The notes: generated by a model from the sequence alone, not told the origin. Shown: positions 54,138-62,993, counted from the stretch's first letter. The stretch: DNA of 64,000 nucleotides from Micrococcales bacterium (GCA_009785115.1 WQWY01000010.1:25940-89939); one strand, 5' to 3'. Numbers and translations: made by a program.

Positions 54138-55118
54138 CTGCGGCCTAGGGGTGGAAGGGTGGGACGGGGGTTGCTGAAGGTGGGGTGGCCTGGGGGCGGG
54201 CGCGCTTCTTGCGGGAGGACCACCAGAGGGCGCCGCCGAGGGTCATGCCGAGGCCGGCCAGGCCGAAGAAGGCCGCGGCGATCCACAGGACGACCATGAG
54301 GCCGACACCTCCGAGCATCGACAGGACACGGTCGCCGCGGACGAGGGCCAACGTCAGGTCGTTGTCCGCCGGAGACTCGATCTGGTAGGTGCCGGCTGCG
54401 TCGGTGGTGATCTGCCAGCGAGACTCCGCCCGGTGGTCGCCGTAGGTGGCGCCGCTCGGGACACCCACAGACCGGACCTCGACCTCCTGCCCGTCGGGCC
54501 CCACCACGTCCGGAGGGGAGGACCCGGGGAACCAGTGGGTGGACATCTTCTCGCTGACCAGGACGTCCCGGCGGTCACCCAGCAGATAGAGCTGGTACAG
54601 CGTGTCCGCCTCCAGCTCTACCGTCACCGCCTGACCAGGCTCGACCGCGACGACGACCGCGCTGCCCGGGGTGCCGTCACCACGGACGATGTCGTTCGAG
54701 GAGACGAGAGAGACGATCAGCCACACCGCACCGGCTACCGCTGCGAGAGCCAGCACCAGCGCGGCGATGCCGCTGAAGGTGAGCCACCTCGGGCCCTTCG
54801 TCGACGTGCTCGCAGGGGCAGGCGGCCGAGGGTGAGCGAGAGAGGACATGCCGCGAGCCTACAGACGCCCTCCCTCGTCATGGGGTCAGACGGAACCCGT
54901 CTTCGCGTCCCGGAGGGCCTGCCGTCACGACCTGGTGGGTGAGTGGCGGTCGAGGAACTCGTAGACCTCGGTGGTGTCGACGCCGGGGAAGACACCGACC
55001 GGCAGAGCGGCCAGGAGGGAGGAGTGGGGGCGGGCCGAGGGCCAGGCGTGGGAGTCCCAGCACGCCGCGAGGTCGGCCGGAGGCTGGTTGCAGCACGCCG
55101 CGTCCGGGCAGCGCGAGG
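54138..55118. repeat. Segmental duplication, copy A (membrane-protein gene plus ramB 3' end)
   Basis: About 980 bp that match 56768-57769 closely by eye, starting at CTGCGGCCTAGGGGTGGA and ending at GCAGCGCGAGG. It includes a whole membrane-protein gene, its upstream spacer and the last 64 codons of ramB. Copy A then breaks off and joins a fragment of another membrane-protein gene. Confidence 0.8.
54145..54849 (-). CDS. Two-helix membrane protein, paralog A
   Basis: A 234-residue protein of unknown function. A Pro-rich start (MSSLAHPRPPAPAS), a membrane helix (WLTFSGIAALVLALAAVAGAVWLIVSLV), an extracytoplasmic beta-rich domain (VEPGQAVTVELEADTLYQLYLLG; WQITTDAAGTYQIESP), a second helix (MLGGVGLMVVLWIAAAFFGLAGLGM) and a basic RKKRARPQ tail. 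It is closely similar to the product of 56775-57500, with the ends best conserved and the middle of the outside domain most different. Confidence 0.75.
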   Translation of the reverse strand: MSSLAHPRPPAPASTSTKGPRWLTFSGIAALVLALAAVAGAVWLIVSLVSSNDIVRGDGTPGSAVVVAVEPGQAVTVELEADTLYQLYLLGDRRDVLVSEKMSTHWFPGSSPPDVVGPDGQEVEVRSVGVPSGATYGDHRAESRWQITTDAAGTYQIESPADNDLTLALVRGDRVLSMLGGVGLMVVLWIAAAFFGLAGLGMTLGGALWWSSRKKRARPQATPPSATPVPPFHP

Positions 55119-55219
55119 GCCAGCACCATCGCTGCGATGCCGCTGAAGGTGAGCCACTTCGGGCCGACCGTCGACGCGCTCACGAGGACGGTCGGCCGAG
55201 ACGGAACAGGGGCAGACAT
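54925..55219 (-). pseudogene. Chimeric remnant: start of a membrane-protein paralog joined to the ramB 3' end
   Basis: From 55219 leftwards the DNA encodes the first ~36 residues of a third membrane-protein copy (MSAPVPSRP, then GPKWLTFSGIAAMVLALA). At about 55112-55118 it switches, at a shared GCGAGG stretch, into the last 64 codons of ramB (CPDAACCNQPPADLAA to the stop at 54925). The ramB part keeps its own frame and stop but not the frame of the joined start. It is therefore a deletion scar, not a working gene; a 113-residue open frame from 55219 to 54878 crosses it out of frame. Confidence 0.75.
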
Positions 55220-55299
55220 TCCGCGAGTCTATGGCTGCCACACCTCGCCATGGGCCCGAAGGGGTTCTCGATGGCTCGTCGTCTGTGAGAGGCGGACCG

Positions 55300-56544
55300 C
55301 TATGTCTCACGAGCTCCCTCGACAGGTCGCTCGCGCCGTATGGGATCGCTCGGGTCACGCACTCGCCCCATCGGAGCCGACAAGGTCTCCCACACGTCTT
55401 GGGCGACGAAATGCCTGTTGCGCGTGCCGAACGGCCCGGTCAGGATGCCCAGCTCGACGAGCTTCATCACGGCTGTGTTGACAGCTGGGTGCGTCTTGCG
55501 GAGCGTCGACACCAGACGCGGGACAGTGACCCAAGGGCTGCCGATCAGAAGCTCGGCGATGTCCCGGACCGCACCACGCGCCCCCAACTCCTGCAGCGCA
55601 GCGACGTAGCGTCGCTGGACCGCGAGCAGCCTGTCCACACGCCTCGCGGTGTCGACCGCCGACTCTTCGACACCTCGGCTGAAGAAGCAGACCCACGAGT
55701 CCCAGTCCCCGCTCGCTGATACCTCCGCGAGATGCTCCTGGTACTCCTGGCGGCGTGCTTCGAACCACGGCGAGACAGACAGCAGCGGCTCGGTGACGAG
55801 CCCGCTCACCATGAACTGCAGGACGATCAGCAGGCGACCGATGCGGCCGTTCCCGTCGTTGAACGGGTGCAGCGTCTCGAACTGATAGTGGGTCATCGCT
55901 GCCGCGACGAGCGGGTCGCGGGGGCCGCTGCCGCTCATCCAGTCGACGAGCTGCTGCACGGCGGCGGCCAGCGCGGTCCCGGGCGGCATCGGTACGAACC
56001 TCGCGTCTTCCACCGTTCCCGTCGGGCTGCCGATCGCGACCGAGCCGTGCCTGATGCGACCTGCGTCCTCAGTGTCCGACCGTGTGCCCCGGACCAAGAT
56101 CTTGTGGACGTTCTCCAACAGCCCGACCGTGACCCGCGGGTGGGTCGCGATCCACTGGAACGCCCCTTCCGCGGCCTCGACGTAGTTGAGCACCTCGCGA
56201 AGCTCGAGCGTGCGCGACTCGTCGGGGACCGACTCCGCCGCGAGGACCTGGTCCAGCGGCGCGAACGTCCCCTCCAGCGCTGAGGTGCTCTGCGCCTCGC
56301 GGCGCAACGTCGGCGAGCGGAGCAGGACAGGCGACGGCACCTGCCTGGACGCCTGGTCCAGGCGGGCGAGCGCGCGGTGCGCCGCCGTGACGCGGTGCCA
56401 GGTCTCCGGCGCCAACGGCGGCTCGCCACCCAACGGGTCTGCGACGTAGGCGAAGTGGTCGAACGGCAGACCCGTCCGACCATCAGTTCCCCTGAACGGT
56501 ACGAGCGCCCCGCAAGGGCTGTCCTTGAAACGCTCTACGTCCAC
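55300..56544 (-). CDS. Fic domain protein with N-terminal inhibitory motif and C-terminal winged helix
   Basis: A 414-residue Fic-fold protein, probably an AMP-transferase for a protein target. The N-terminal inhibitory helix has T87-SAL-E91-G92, matching [S/T]xxxE[G/N] of class II Fic proteins, which blocks ATP until relieved. The Fic motif HPFNDGNGRIGR spans 226-237 with all catalytic residues. The C-terminal ~110 residues look like a winged-helix DNA-binding domain (WVTVPRLVSTLRKTHPAVNTAVMKLVELGIL). Start is GTG 56544. Two 28-bp operator-like sites lie upstream, suggesting self-control. It sits between the two copies of a duplicated segment. Confidence 0.9.
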   Translation of the reverse strand: MDVERFKDSPCGALVPFRGTDGRTGLPFDHFAYVADPLGGEPPLAPETWHRVTAAHRALARLDQASRQVPSPVLLRSPTLRREAQSTSALEGTFAPLDQVLAAESVPDESRTLELREVLNYVEAAEGAFQWIATHPRVTVGLLENVHKILVRGTRSDTEDAGRIRHGSVAIGSPTGTVEDARFVPMPPGTALAAAVQQLVDWMSGSGPRDPLVAAAMTHYQFETLHPFNDGNGRIGRLLIVLQFMVSGLVTEPLLSVSPWFEARRQEYQEHLAEVSASGDWDSWVCFFSRGVEESAVDTARRVDRLLAVQRRYVAALQELGARGAVRDIAELLIGSPWVTVPRLVSTLRKTHPAVNTAVMKLVELGILTGPFGTRNRHFVAQDVWETLSAPMGRVRDPSDPIRRERPVEGARET

Positions 56545-56545
56545 A

Positions 56546-56573
56546 CTGCAAGCCTAGCGCCAAAAACTTGCAG
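56546..56573. promoter_or_regulatory. Operator-like inverted repeat 1, next to the fic start
   Basis: CTGCAAG (56546-56552) and CTTGCAG (56567-56573) form a perfect inverted repeat with a 14-base spacer. It starts one base outside the GTG start of fic, so bound protein would block ribosome access or RNA polymerase. Confidence 0.6.
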
Positions 56574-56668
56574 ATGAAGCAGTCCTCTGCAACCTAACGC
56601 TTCGCCTGCTTGCACTCTCGGGAGCGACACCAAGTCCAGCGCCACCCGACATGCCTTCGGCCGACACT

Positions 56669-56696
56669 CTGCAAGCATCGCGTCGAAAACTTACAG
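56669..56696. promoter_or_regulatory. Operator-like inverted repeat 2, upstream of fic
   Basis: CTGCAAG (56669-56675) and CTTACAG (56690-56696) with the same 14-base spacer as site 1. The spacers match at about 10 of 14 positions, including a run of A before the right arm. The two sites are direct copies 123 bp apart. Confidence 0.6.
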
Positions 56697-56767
56697 CTAC
56701 ACCGATGTAGCTAAAGTCCAACGGTGTCGCGAAGCCTTTGGCGCCTCCCCGGTGCGGTCGGCCCCTT

Positions 56768-57769
56768 CTGCGCCCTAGGGGTGGAGGGGTGGGACGGGGG
56801 TGGCTGAGGGGGGTGGGGTGGCCTGGGAGCGGGCGCGCTTCTTGCGGGAGGACCACCAGAGGGCGCCGCCGAGGGTCATGCCCAGGCCGGCCAGGCCGAG
56901 GAACCCCGCGACGATCCACAGCACGACCATGAGGCCGATGCCCCCGAGCATCGCCCAGATGCCGTCGCCCTCCACCAGCGCCAGCGTGCTCGAGGAGGTG
57001 CACCACTCAGGAGCCTCGATCTGATAGGTGCCCGCGACGTCGGTGGTGAGCTGCCAGCGGGCGTTCGCCGTGTGACCGCTGACGGTGACCTCGTGGCGAC
57101 CGGTGGCGGGTCGGACCCTGACCTCCTGCCCGCCAGGACCGACCGCTGCCGGAAAAGCGCCGAAGGCCGAGGGGACGCACTCGTCACCCGGGTACGGGCT
57201 GACAGGCTCGTACCGGGCGCTCGGGCCGAGCACCCAGAGCTGGTACAGCGTGTCCGCCTCGAGCTCCACCGTCTCGGTCTGGCCAGGCTCGACCGCGACG
57301 ACGACCGCGCTGCCCGGGGTGCCGTCGCTGGTGATGATGCCGGCGCCCGCCGAGACGACGGAGACGAGCAGCAGCACCCCACCGACCACCGCCGCGACAG
57401 CCAGCACCAGCACGGTGACACCGCTGAAGGTGAGCCACCTCGGGCCCTTCGTCGACGTGCTCGCCGGTGCGGGCGGCTGAGGGTGAGCGGGAGAGGACAT
57501 GCCGCGAGCCTACAGACGCCCTCCCTCGTCATGGGGTCGGACGGAACCCGTCCCTGCGCCCCGGAAGGCCTGTCCTCACGACCTGGTGGGCGAGTGGCGG
57601 TCGAGGAACTCGTAGACCTCGGTGGTGTCGACGCCGGGGAAGACGCCGACGGGGAGGGCCGCCAGGAGGGAGGAGTGGGGGCGGGCCGAGGGCCAGGCGT
57701 GGGAGTCCCAGCGCGCCGCGAGGTCGGCCGGAGGCTGGTTGCAGCACGCCGCGTCCGGGCAGCGCGAGG
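56768..57769. repeat. Segmental duplication, copy B
   Basis: The counterpart of 54138-55118. It contains membrane-protein paralog B and continues without a break into the full ramB gene, so this copy shows the original arrangement. Confidence 0.8.
56775..57500 (-). CDS. Two-helix membrane protein, paralog B
   Basis: A 241-residue protein with the same layout as paralog A: MSSPAHPQPPAPAS start, helix (WLTFSGVTVLVLAVAAVVGGVLLLVSVV), extracytoplasmic domain with VEPGQTETVELEADTLYQLWVLG and WQLTTDVAGTYQIEAP, a second helix (MLGGIGLMVVLWIVAGFLGLAGLGM) and a basic RKKRARSQ tail. The outside domain has two cysteines (near 107 and 165) that A lacks. It lies 75 bases downstream of ramB. Function unknown. 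Confidence 0.78.
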   Translation of the reverse strand: MSSPAHPQPPAPASTSTKGPRWLTFSGVTVLVLAVAAVVGGVLLLVSVVSAGAGIITSDGTPGSAVVVAVEPGQTETVELEADTLYQLWVLGPSARYEPVSPYPGDECVPSAFGAFPAAVGPGGQEVRVRPATGRHEVTVSGHTANARWQLTTDVAGTYQIEAPEWCTSSSTLALVEGDGIWAMLGGIGLMVVLWIVAGFLGLAGLGMTLGGALWWSSRKKRARSQATPPPSATPVPPLHP

Positions 57770-59150
57770 CCCGGCGCTCCTTCGTCTCCCGGCCGCGGAA
57801 CCAGCGCACGTTGGCGAAGGAGACCCCGACGCTGACGCTGAACGCCCCCTGCGACGAGGAGATCTGCACCCTCGAGGTGCACCAGAACGTCCCAGAGTCG
57901 GTGTCGGTGTACTGGTAGTACGGCGAGAACCGGTCGGCCAAGGTGAACACCACGCGCGAGGTCCACTGCCGGCACACCACCTGACCCTCGACCGCCCCCA
58001 GCGGGTCGTGCGGGAAGGCGATGCCGTCGTTCTCGTACGCCTTGTGCAGGGTGCCGCCCTCGTGCACCTTCATGAAGTGCACCGGGATGTCCAGGTGCTT
58101 GGTCGCCAGGTTCGTGAACCGGTGCGCCGCCGTCTCGTAGGGCACCGCGGTGGCGTCGCGCAGGTCCTCCACCGACAGCCGCCGCTCCGCCTTCGCCTCC
58201 ATGAGGAACGGCACCGCCGTGTCCTCCGGCACCATGAGCGCCGCCGCCAGGTAGTTGGCCTCGACCCGCTGACGCAGGAAGTCGGCGTAGTCGCGCGGCT
58301 CGCGGTGCTTCAGCACGTGGCTGGCCAGCGCCTGCAGCAGCGGCGAGCGCGCGTCGACGACGCCCGGGTTGCCCTGCGGCAGGTAGACCCGCCCGTTCTT
58401 CAGGTCGGTGACCGTGCGGGTCGAGCGCGGCAGGTCGCTGACGTAGTGCAGCGAGAAGCCCAGGTGTGCCGCGATGTCCGCGCACGCCCGCTGACCCAGC
58501 GGGCCACCGGTGTGGTCGACCGCCTTCAGCAGGTCGCGAGCCTGCGCCTCCAGGTCAGGGAAGTAGTTGTCGCGGTCGCGCATCTGGGAGCGCAGCTCGG
58601 TGTTGGCCCGACGGGCCTCCTCTGGCGTCGCGGCGTTCTCCGACAGCAGCCGCTGCACCTGCGCCTGGAGGGCGACCAGCGCCTCGAGCGCGTCCGAGGG
58701 CAACGACTTGCCGACCTTGACCGGCGGGACGCCGAGGCTCGCGAACAGCGGGCCGCGCACCGCACGCTCGAGCTCGACCTCCAGCGCGGCCCGGCGCGTC
58801 GGCGGGTCGGTGCGCAACAGCTCGGCCAGCGGCACCCCCAAGGCCTCGGCCACCGACGAGAGCAGCGACAGCTTCGGCTCACGGTGCCCGTTCTCGAGCA
58901 TGGACACCTGAGAGGCCGCGCGGCCGATCTTGCGCCCCAGGTCGTCCAGCGTCATGCCACGGGCGGTGCGCAGGTGGCGGATGCGCCGACCGAGCACGAG
59001 GGTGTCGAGAGCGCCCGGGGTCCCGCTCGAGGTCGGGGCCGTCTTCTTCCCGCCGCTCGTCGGCGGGGCACCCCGGGTCAGCCGGGCCGTCGCGGGCCGG
59101 GCCTGACCGGACGCGGGTCGTGGCTGAGGACGGGAAGACATCGGCGGCAT
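57576..59150 (-). CDS. ramB: XRE-family regulator of acetate/glyoxylate metabolism (RamB-like, ScfR family)
   Basis: A 524-residue regulator. The N-terminal ~50 residues are a Pro/Thr-rich tail. The XRE helix-turn-helix (about 52-112: LGRRIRHLRTARGMTLDDLGRKIGRAASQVSMLENG) is followed by an ImmA/IrrE-like middle (VEANYLAAALMVPEDTAVPF) and a C-terminal cysteine-bearing sensor domain (VVCRQWTSR, CTSRV, CPDAACC). RamB proteins bind near icl/aceA and repress or activate the glyoxylate shunt. It is divergent from aceA with a 154-bp gap. Its last 64 codons are duplicated at 54925-55117. Confidence 0.9.
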   Translation of the reverse strand: MPPMSSRPQPRPASGQARPATARLTRGAPPTSGGKKTAPTSSGTPGALDTLVLGRRIRHLRTARGMTLDDLGRKIGRAASQVSMLENGHREPKLSLLSSVAEALGVPLAELLRTDPPTRRAALEVELERAVRGPLFASLGVPPVKVGKSLPSDALEALVALQAQVQRLLSENAATPEEARRANTELRSQMRDRDNYFPDLEAQARDLLKAVDHTGGPLGQRACADIAAHLGFSLHYVSDLPRSTRTVTDLKNGRVYLPQGNPGVVDARSPLLQALASHVLKHREPRDYADFLRQRVEANYLAAALMVPEDTAVPFLMEAKAERRLSVEDLRDATAVPYETAAHRFTNLATKHLDIPVHFMKVHEGGTLHKAYENDGIAFPHDPLGAVEGQVVCRQWTSRVVFTLADRFSPYYQYTDTDSGTFWCTSRVQISSSQGAFSVSVGVSFANVRWFRGRETKERRASRCPDAACCNQPPADLAARWDSHAWPSARPHSSLLAALPVGVFPGVDTTEVYEFLDRHSPTRS

Positions 59151-59304
59151 GGGACTAAGGTCTCATCGAGCCGGGGGTTCCGTCTAGAGGAAGTTGCTGT
59201 GTTCTTCTCAGCACTCCACAGACCACATGCGGCAGTGGGAGGATCAGGCTTGTGCCACCCGGCAGCGAGGCCGGGCCGGGAGCGAGTCACGCGGAGGAAT
59301 TCTG

Positions 59305-60588
59305 ATGGGTACCAACAGCAGGCAGACGGCAGCCGAGCTCGCCGCGAGCTGGAAGAACGACGAGCGCTGGGCGGGCATCGAGCGCACCTACTCCGCCGAG
59401 GACGTCATCGCCCTTCGCGGTTCCGTCGTCGAGGAGCACACCCTGGCCCGGCGCGGCGCCGAGCGGCTGTGGACGATGATCCACGAGCAGCCGTACGTGC
59501 ACGCCCTCGGTGCGCTGACCGGCAACCAGGCCGTGCAGCAGGTCAAGGCGGGCCTGGACGCGATCTACCTGTCCGGCTGGCAGGTCGCCGCCGACGCGAA
59601 CCTGGCGTCGCAGACCTACCCGGACCAGTCCCTGTACCCGGCCAACTCGGTGCCGGCCGTCGTGCGCCGCATCAACAACGCCCTGGCGCGCGCCGACCAG
59701 ATCGACGTCTCCAACAACGGCACCGCGCAGCGCGACTGGTACGCGCCGATCGTCGCTGACGCCGAGGCCGGCTTCGGTGGCCCGCTCAACGCGTTCGAGC
59801 TCCAGAAGGCCATGATCGCCGCCGGCGCCGCCGGTGTGCACTGGGAGGACCAGCTCTCCTCGGCCAAGAAGTGCGGCCACCTCGGCGGCAAGGTCCTCAT
59901 CCCGACCAAGCAGCACGTCACCACCCTGAACGCGGCCCGTCTGGCCTCTGACGTGCTCGACGTGCCGACGATCGTCGTGGCCCGCACCGACGCCCTCGGC
60001 GCCGACCTGCTGACCTCCGACGTCGACCCGATCGACCAGGAGTTCGTGGTCAGCGACGAGCGCACCGACGAGGGCTTCTACCGGGTGCGCCCGGGCCTGG
60101 ACGCCGTCGTGGCCCGCCAGCTGCAGTACGCCCGCTACGCCGACCTGCTGTGGGTCGAGACCGGCACCCCGGACCTGGCCGAGGCCATCGAGTTCGCCGA
60201 GCGCATCCACGAGAAGTTCCCCGGCAAGCTGCTGGCCTACAACTGCTCGCCGTCGTTCAACTGGAAGTCCAAGCTCTCCGACGAGGAGATCGCGAAGTTC
60301 CAGAGCGAGCTGGGCAAGCACGGCTACGCCTTCCAGTTCATCACCCTGGCTGGCTTCCACGCGCTCAACTACTCGATGTTCACGCTGGCCAAGGGCTACG
60401 TGGAGTCGGACATGACCGCGTACGTCGCGCTGCAGGAGGCCGAGTTCGCCGCCGAGGCCGACGGCTACACCGCCACGCGCCACCAGGCCGAGGTCGGCAC
60501 CGGGTACTTCGACCGCGTCGCCACGGCTCTCAACCCCGACAGCGCCACCCTGGCGCTCAAGGGCTCCACCGAGGCCGAGCAGTTCTGA
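59305..60588 (+). CDS. aceA: Isocitrate lyase
   Basis: A 427-residue cytosolic enzyme that splits isocitrate to succinate and glyoxylate for growth on acetate or fatty acids. The active-site motif KKCGHLGGK lies at 188-196 with nucleophile Cys190, together with [13 protein letters not shown] metal site (ADAEAGFGG) and NCSPSFNW. Length is that of bacterial ICL1. GGAGG lies 8-12 bases before ATG 59305. It begins the aceA-aceB pair. Confidence 0.97.
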   Translation: MGTNSRQTAAELAASWKNDERWAGIERTYSAEDVIALRGSVVEEHTLARRGAERLWTMIHEQPYVHALGALTGNQAVQQVKAGLDAIYLSGWQVAADANLASQTYPDQSLYPANSVPAVVRRINNALARADQIDVSNNGTAQRDWYAPIVADAEAGFGGPLNAFELQKAMIAAGAAGVHWEDQLSSAKKCGHLGGKVLIPTKQHVTTLNAARLASDVLDVPTIVVARTDALGADLLTSDVDPIDQEFVVSDERTDEGFYRVRPGLDAVVARQLQYARYADLLWVETGTPDLAEAIEFAERIHEKFPGKLLAYNCSPSFNWKSKLSDEEIAKFQSELGKHGYAFQFITLAGFHALNYSMFTLAKGYVESDMTAYVALQEAEFAAEADGYTATRHQAEVGTGYFDRVATALNPDSATLALKGSTEAEQF

Positions 60589-60615
60589 GCCGGCCCGCCA
60601 GATCAGGAGCACACC

Positions 60616-62232
60616 ATGACACCTGCACTGAAGGTCGTCGGGGCGAGGCTGCCGGACTCTGACCGGATCCTGTCGCCCGAGGCGCTGGCGTTCCTCACCG
60701 AGCTCCACGCTCGTTTCGCGGCGACCCGGGTCGACCTCCTCGCTGCCAGGGAGACCCGGCGCGAGGAGATCTCCCGGGGTGCCGACCCGACGTTCCTGCC
60801 TGAGACGGCGAGCGTCCGGGCCGACACGTCCTGGAAGGTCGCGGGCCCTGGGCCCGGGCTGGAGGACCGTCGGGTGGAGATCACCGGTCCGACAGACAAG
60901 AAGATGACGATCAACGCGCTGAACTCTGGCGCGAAGGTCTGGCTGGCCGACCACGAGGACGCCGGCTCTCCTGTCTGGACGTACGTGATCGAGGGCCAGG
61001 CGAACCTGCACGACGCGATCCTCGGGAAGCTGGAGTACACCAGCCCCGAGGGCAAGGAGTACAAGGTCAAGGGCCAGACCCCGACCATCGTGTTCCGTCC
61101 GCGCGGGTGGCACCTGACCGAGAACCACATCCTCTTCACGGACGAGGCCGGGAACGAGTCTGTGGCCTCGGGCTCGCTCGTGGACGCGGGTCTGTACCTG
61201 TTCCACAACGCGAAGAACCTCATCGCCGCCGGTCGGGGTCCGTACCTCTACCTGCCGAAGATGGAGAGCCACCGCGAGGCACGGCTGTGGGACCAGGTCA
61301 TCTCGTTCACCGAGGAGTACGTGGGCATCCCCCACGGCACGGTGCGCGCGACGGTGCTCGTGGAGACGATCCTCGCGGCCTTCGAGATGGAGGAGATCCT
61401 CTACGAGCTGCGGGACCACATCGCTGGTCTCAACGCTGGCCGCTGGGACTACATCTTCAGCGTCATCAAGACCTTCCGTGACCGGGGCGCGCAGTACACG
61501 CTCCCGGACCGCGGCGGTGTGACGATGCAGGTGCCGTTCATGCGTGCGTACGCCGAGCTGCTGGTCAAGACCTGCCACGCTCGGGGTGCTCAGGCCATGG
61601 GCGGGATGAGCGCGTTCATCCCCAACCGGCGCGAGCCGGAGGTCACCGAGCAGGCTCTGGCCAAGGTGCGCGAGGACAAGGAGCGGGAGGTGTCCCAGGG
61701 CTACGACGGCACCTGGGTCGCCCACCCGGACCTGGTCCCCGTGGCGCTGGACGCCTTCGACAAGGGTCTGCGCGGTCGCACCGACAACCGGGACATGATG
61801 CGCGAGGACGTCTCCGTGACCGCGGCCGACCTGCTCGACATCGCGTCGGCGGGCGGCCAGGCCCCTGGTGCTGTCACCGACTTCGGTGTGCGCCAGAACG
61901 TGTCCATCGGGCTGCGCTACCTCGAGGTGTGGCTGCGTGGTGTCGGGGCTGTCGCGATCGACAACCTCATGGAGGACGCCGCGACCGCTGAGATCTCACG
62001 CGCCATGATCTGGCAGTGGATCCACCAGCAGGTGGTCACCGCCGAGGGTGACACGATCACCCACGAGTACGTCGAGCAGGTGCTGGCCTCGGTGCTCGCC
62101 GAGCTGCCCCGCTTCGACGGCGACCGGTACGACGACGCGGCCGGGCTGTTCCGCCAGGTCTCCCTGAGCGAGGACTTCCCGACCTTCCTCACCATCCCCG
62201 CCTACACGCAGTACCTCGTCGAGCGCTCCTGA
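60616..62232 (+). CDS. aceB: Malate synthase A
   Basis: A 538-residue enzyme joining glyoxylate and acetyl-CoA to malate, the second glyoxylate-shunt step. Diagnostic segments include DHEDAGSP, FRPRGWHLTENH, ATVLVETILAAFEMEEILYELR, GRWDYIFS and GMSAFIPNRR, and the length fits the A isoform, not the ~720-residue G form of mycobacteria. It starts 27 bases after aceA with GAGC before the ATG, and ends in a strong terminator. Confidence 0.97.
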   Translation: MTPALKVVGARLPDSDRILSPEALAFLTELHARFAATRVDLLAARETRREEISRGADPTFLPETASVRADTSWKVAGPGPGLEDRRVEITGPTDKKMTINALNSGAKVWLADHEDAGSPVWTYVIEGQANLHDAILGKLEYTSPEGKEYKVKGQTPTIVFRPRGWHLTENHILFTDEAGNESVASGSLVDAGLYLFHNAKNLIAAGRGPYLYLPKMESHREARLWDQVISFTEEYVGIPHGTVRATVLVETILAAFEMEEILYELRDHIAGLNAGRWDYIFSVIKTFRDRGAQYTLPDRGGVTMQVPFMRAYAELLVKTCHARGAQAMGGMSAFIPNRREPEVTEQALAKVREDKEREVSQGYDGTWVAHPDLVPVALDAFDKGLRGRTDNRDMMREDVSVTAADLLDIASAGGQAPGAVTDFGVRQNVSIGLRYLEVWLRGVGAVAIDNLMEDAATAEISRAMIWQWIHQQVVTAEGDTITHEYVEQVLASVLAELPRFDGDRYDDAAGLFRQVSLSEDFPTFLTIPAYTQYLVERS

Positions 62233-62244
62233 CGACGAACCTCG

Positions 62245-62278
62245 AAGGCCCGGCCCACCTCACGGTGGGCCGGGCCTT
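62245..62278 (+). terminator. Strong rho-independent-like terminator after aceB
   Basis: Perfect 15-bp arms (62245-62259 and 62264-62278) flank TCAC, 12 bases after the aceB stop, followed by CTTGTG. It may also act on the leftward genes from the toxin locus. Confidence 0.88.
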
Positions 62279-62484
62279 CTTGTGCTCAAGCTGTCCTGCT
62301 CCACGCACCCGCGCCTCTCCCCACGCGCCTGACCCCACGGCGCCCCCTGAACCGCCATCACCTGCTCAGCAGACACCACCCCGGTCGACACCACCGCTCC
62401 TTGCGACCGGTTCGCACGCCTGACCTCCTCCGCGCAGACCACCGCCGCCCGCGAGACCTGCTCCACCAGCACCGGTGAGGTCAC
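62260..62484 (-). CDS. Possible small third gene of the toxin-immunity operon
   Basis: An open frame of 74 residues whose GTG start (62484) overlaps the stop of the immunity gene as GTGA. The first ~50 residues (PVLVEQVSRAAVVCAEEVRRANRS) could be a helix pair, but the last residues lie inside the aceB terminator and no family is recognised. It may be a chance frame in GC-rich DNA. Confidence 0.25.
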   Translation of the reverse strand: MTSPVLVEQVSRAAVVCAEEVRRANRSQGAVVSTGVVSAEQVMAVQGAPWGQARGERRGCVEQDSLSTRRPGPP

Positions 62485-62993
62485 TTCCAGACAGAGTGCC
62501 AACGCTCATCGACGAACAGGGGGGCGCCATTCGGGTCGAGATACGAATTCCGAATATCTGCCAGTGGCACGTCAGCCAGCCACGAGAACCAGGTGGCGTT
62601 ACGGCCGTAGACGACGGCGCGAGCGCGCCCATCGGGATCTGACAGATGCCGATTTCCGTCTGAGTCCACGACGGCTGTCCACCCCGGCGCCATGTCCTTC
62701 TCGTCTCGTGGCGTATAGACAAACCAAAGGTGTCGACGGCTGCGGATGCTCGAACCCATGTCATCCGTCAGGTAGCGTTCAACGTCGAGAATATCTGGAG
62801 CAGACATGACGAACTGCTCAGGCTCCGCGCGCTGTGCGTTCGTCAAGACGAACACGCCAGAGACCCGCCGCAGATAGTCGCGTATCTCACCGCCTCCCGA
62901 AACGAGGACCCACCCATCTGCCAACTCGCGCAGATCGACGTCTAACTCTTTCACGTACTCCATGAACTCAGGAGTGAATGGGAACCGAGTCAT
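62481..62993 (-). CDS. Probable immunity protein for the TNT-type toxin (Imm61-like)
   Basis: A 170-residue soluble protein (MTRFPFTPEFMEYVKEL start; ELADGWVLVSGGGEIRDYL; DILDVERYLTDDMGSSIRSRR; VYTPRDEKDMAPGWTAVVDSDG; C-terminal FVDERWHSVW). The 4-base ATGA overlap with the toxin gene, the size and the single-domain alpha/beta look are what is expected for a polymorphic-toxin immunity protein. Immunity factors of TNT toxins (mycobacterial IFT, Imm61 family) occupy this place. The family assignment is from position and general form. GC content is lower than in neighbouring genes. Confidence 0.7.
   Translation of the reverse strand: MTRFPFTPEFMEYVKELDVDLRELADGWVLVSGGGEIRDYLRRVSGVFVLTNAQRAEPEQFVMSAPDILDVERYLTDDMGSSIRSRRHLWFVYTPRDEKDMAPGWTAVVDSDGNRHLSDPDGRARAVVYGRNATWFSWLADVPLADIRNSYLDPNGAPLFVDERWHSVWK

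Noticed and set aside
56574..56668. 33-codon frame between the two fic operators, as a possible antitoxin
   Set aside because: No recognisable helix or ribosome site; class II Fic proteins carry their inhibitory motif within the protein (T87-E91-G92), so a separate antitoxin is not needed.
53872..57575. Prophage or integrative element at tRNA-Leu
   Set aside because: No integrase gene and no second copy of the tRNA 3' end was seen up to the window's end.
59151..59304. RamB binding site upstream of aceA
   Set aside because: GAAGTTGCTGTG and similar stretches do not match the AAACTTTGCAAA consensus well enough.
59287..61725. 812-codon leftward open frame
   Set aside because: It is antisense to aceA and aceB, whose products are complete and well conserved.
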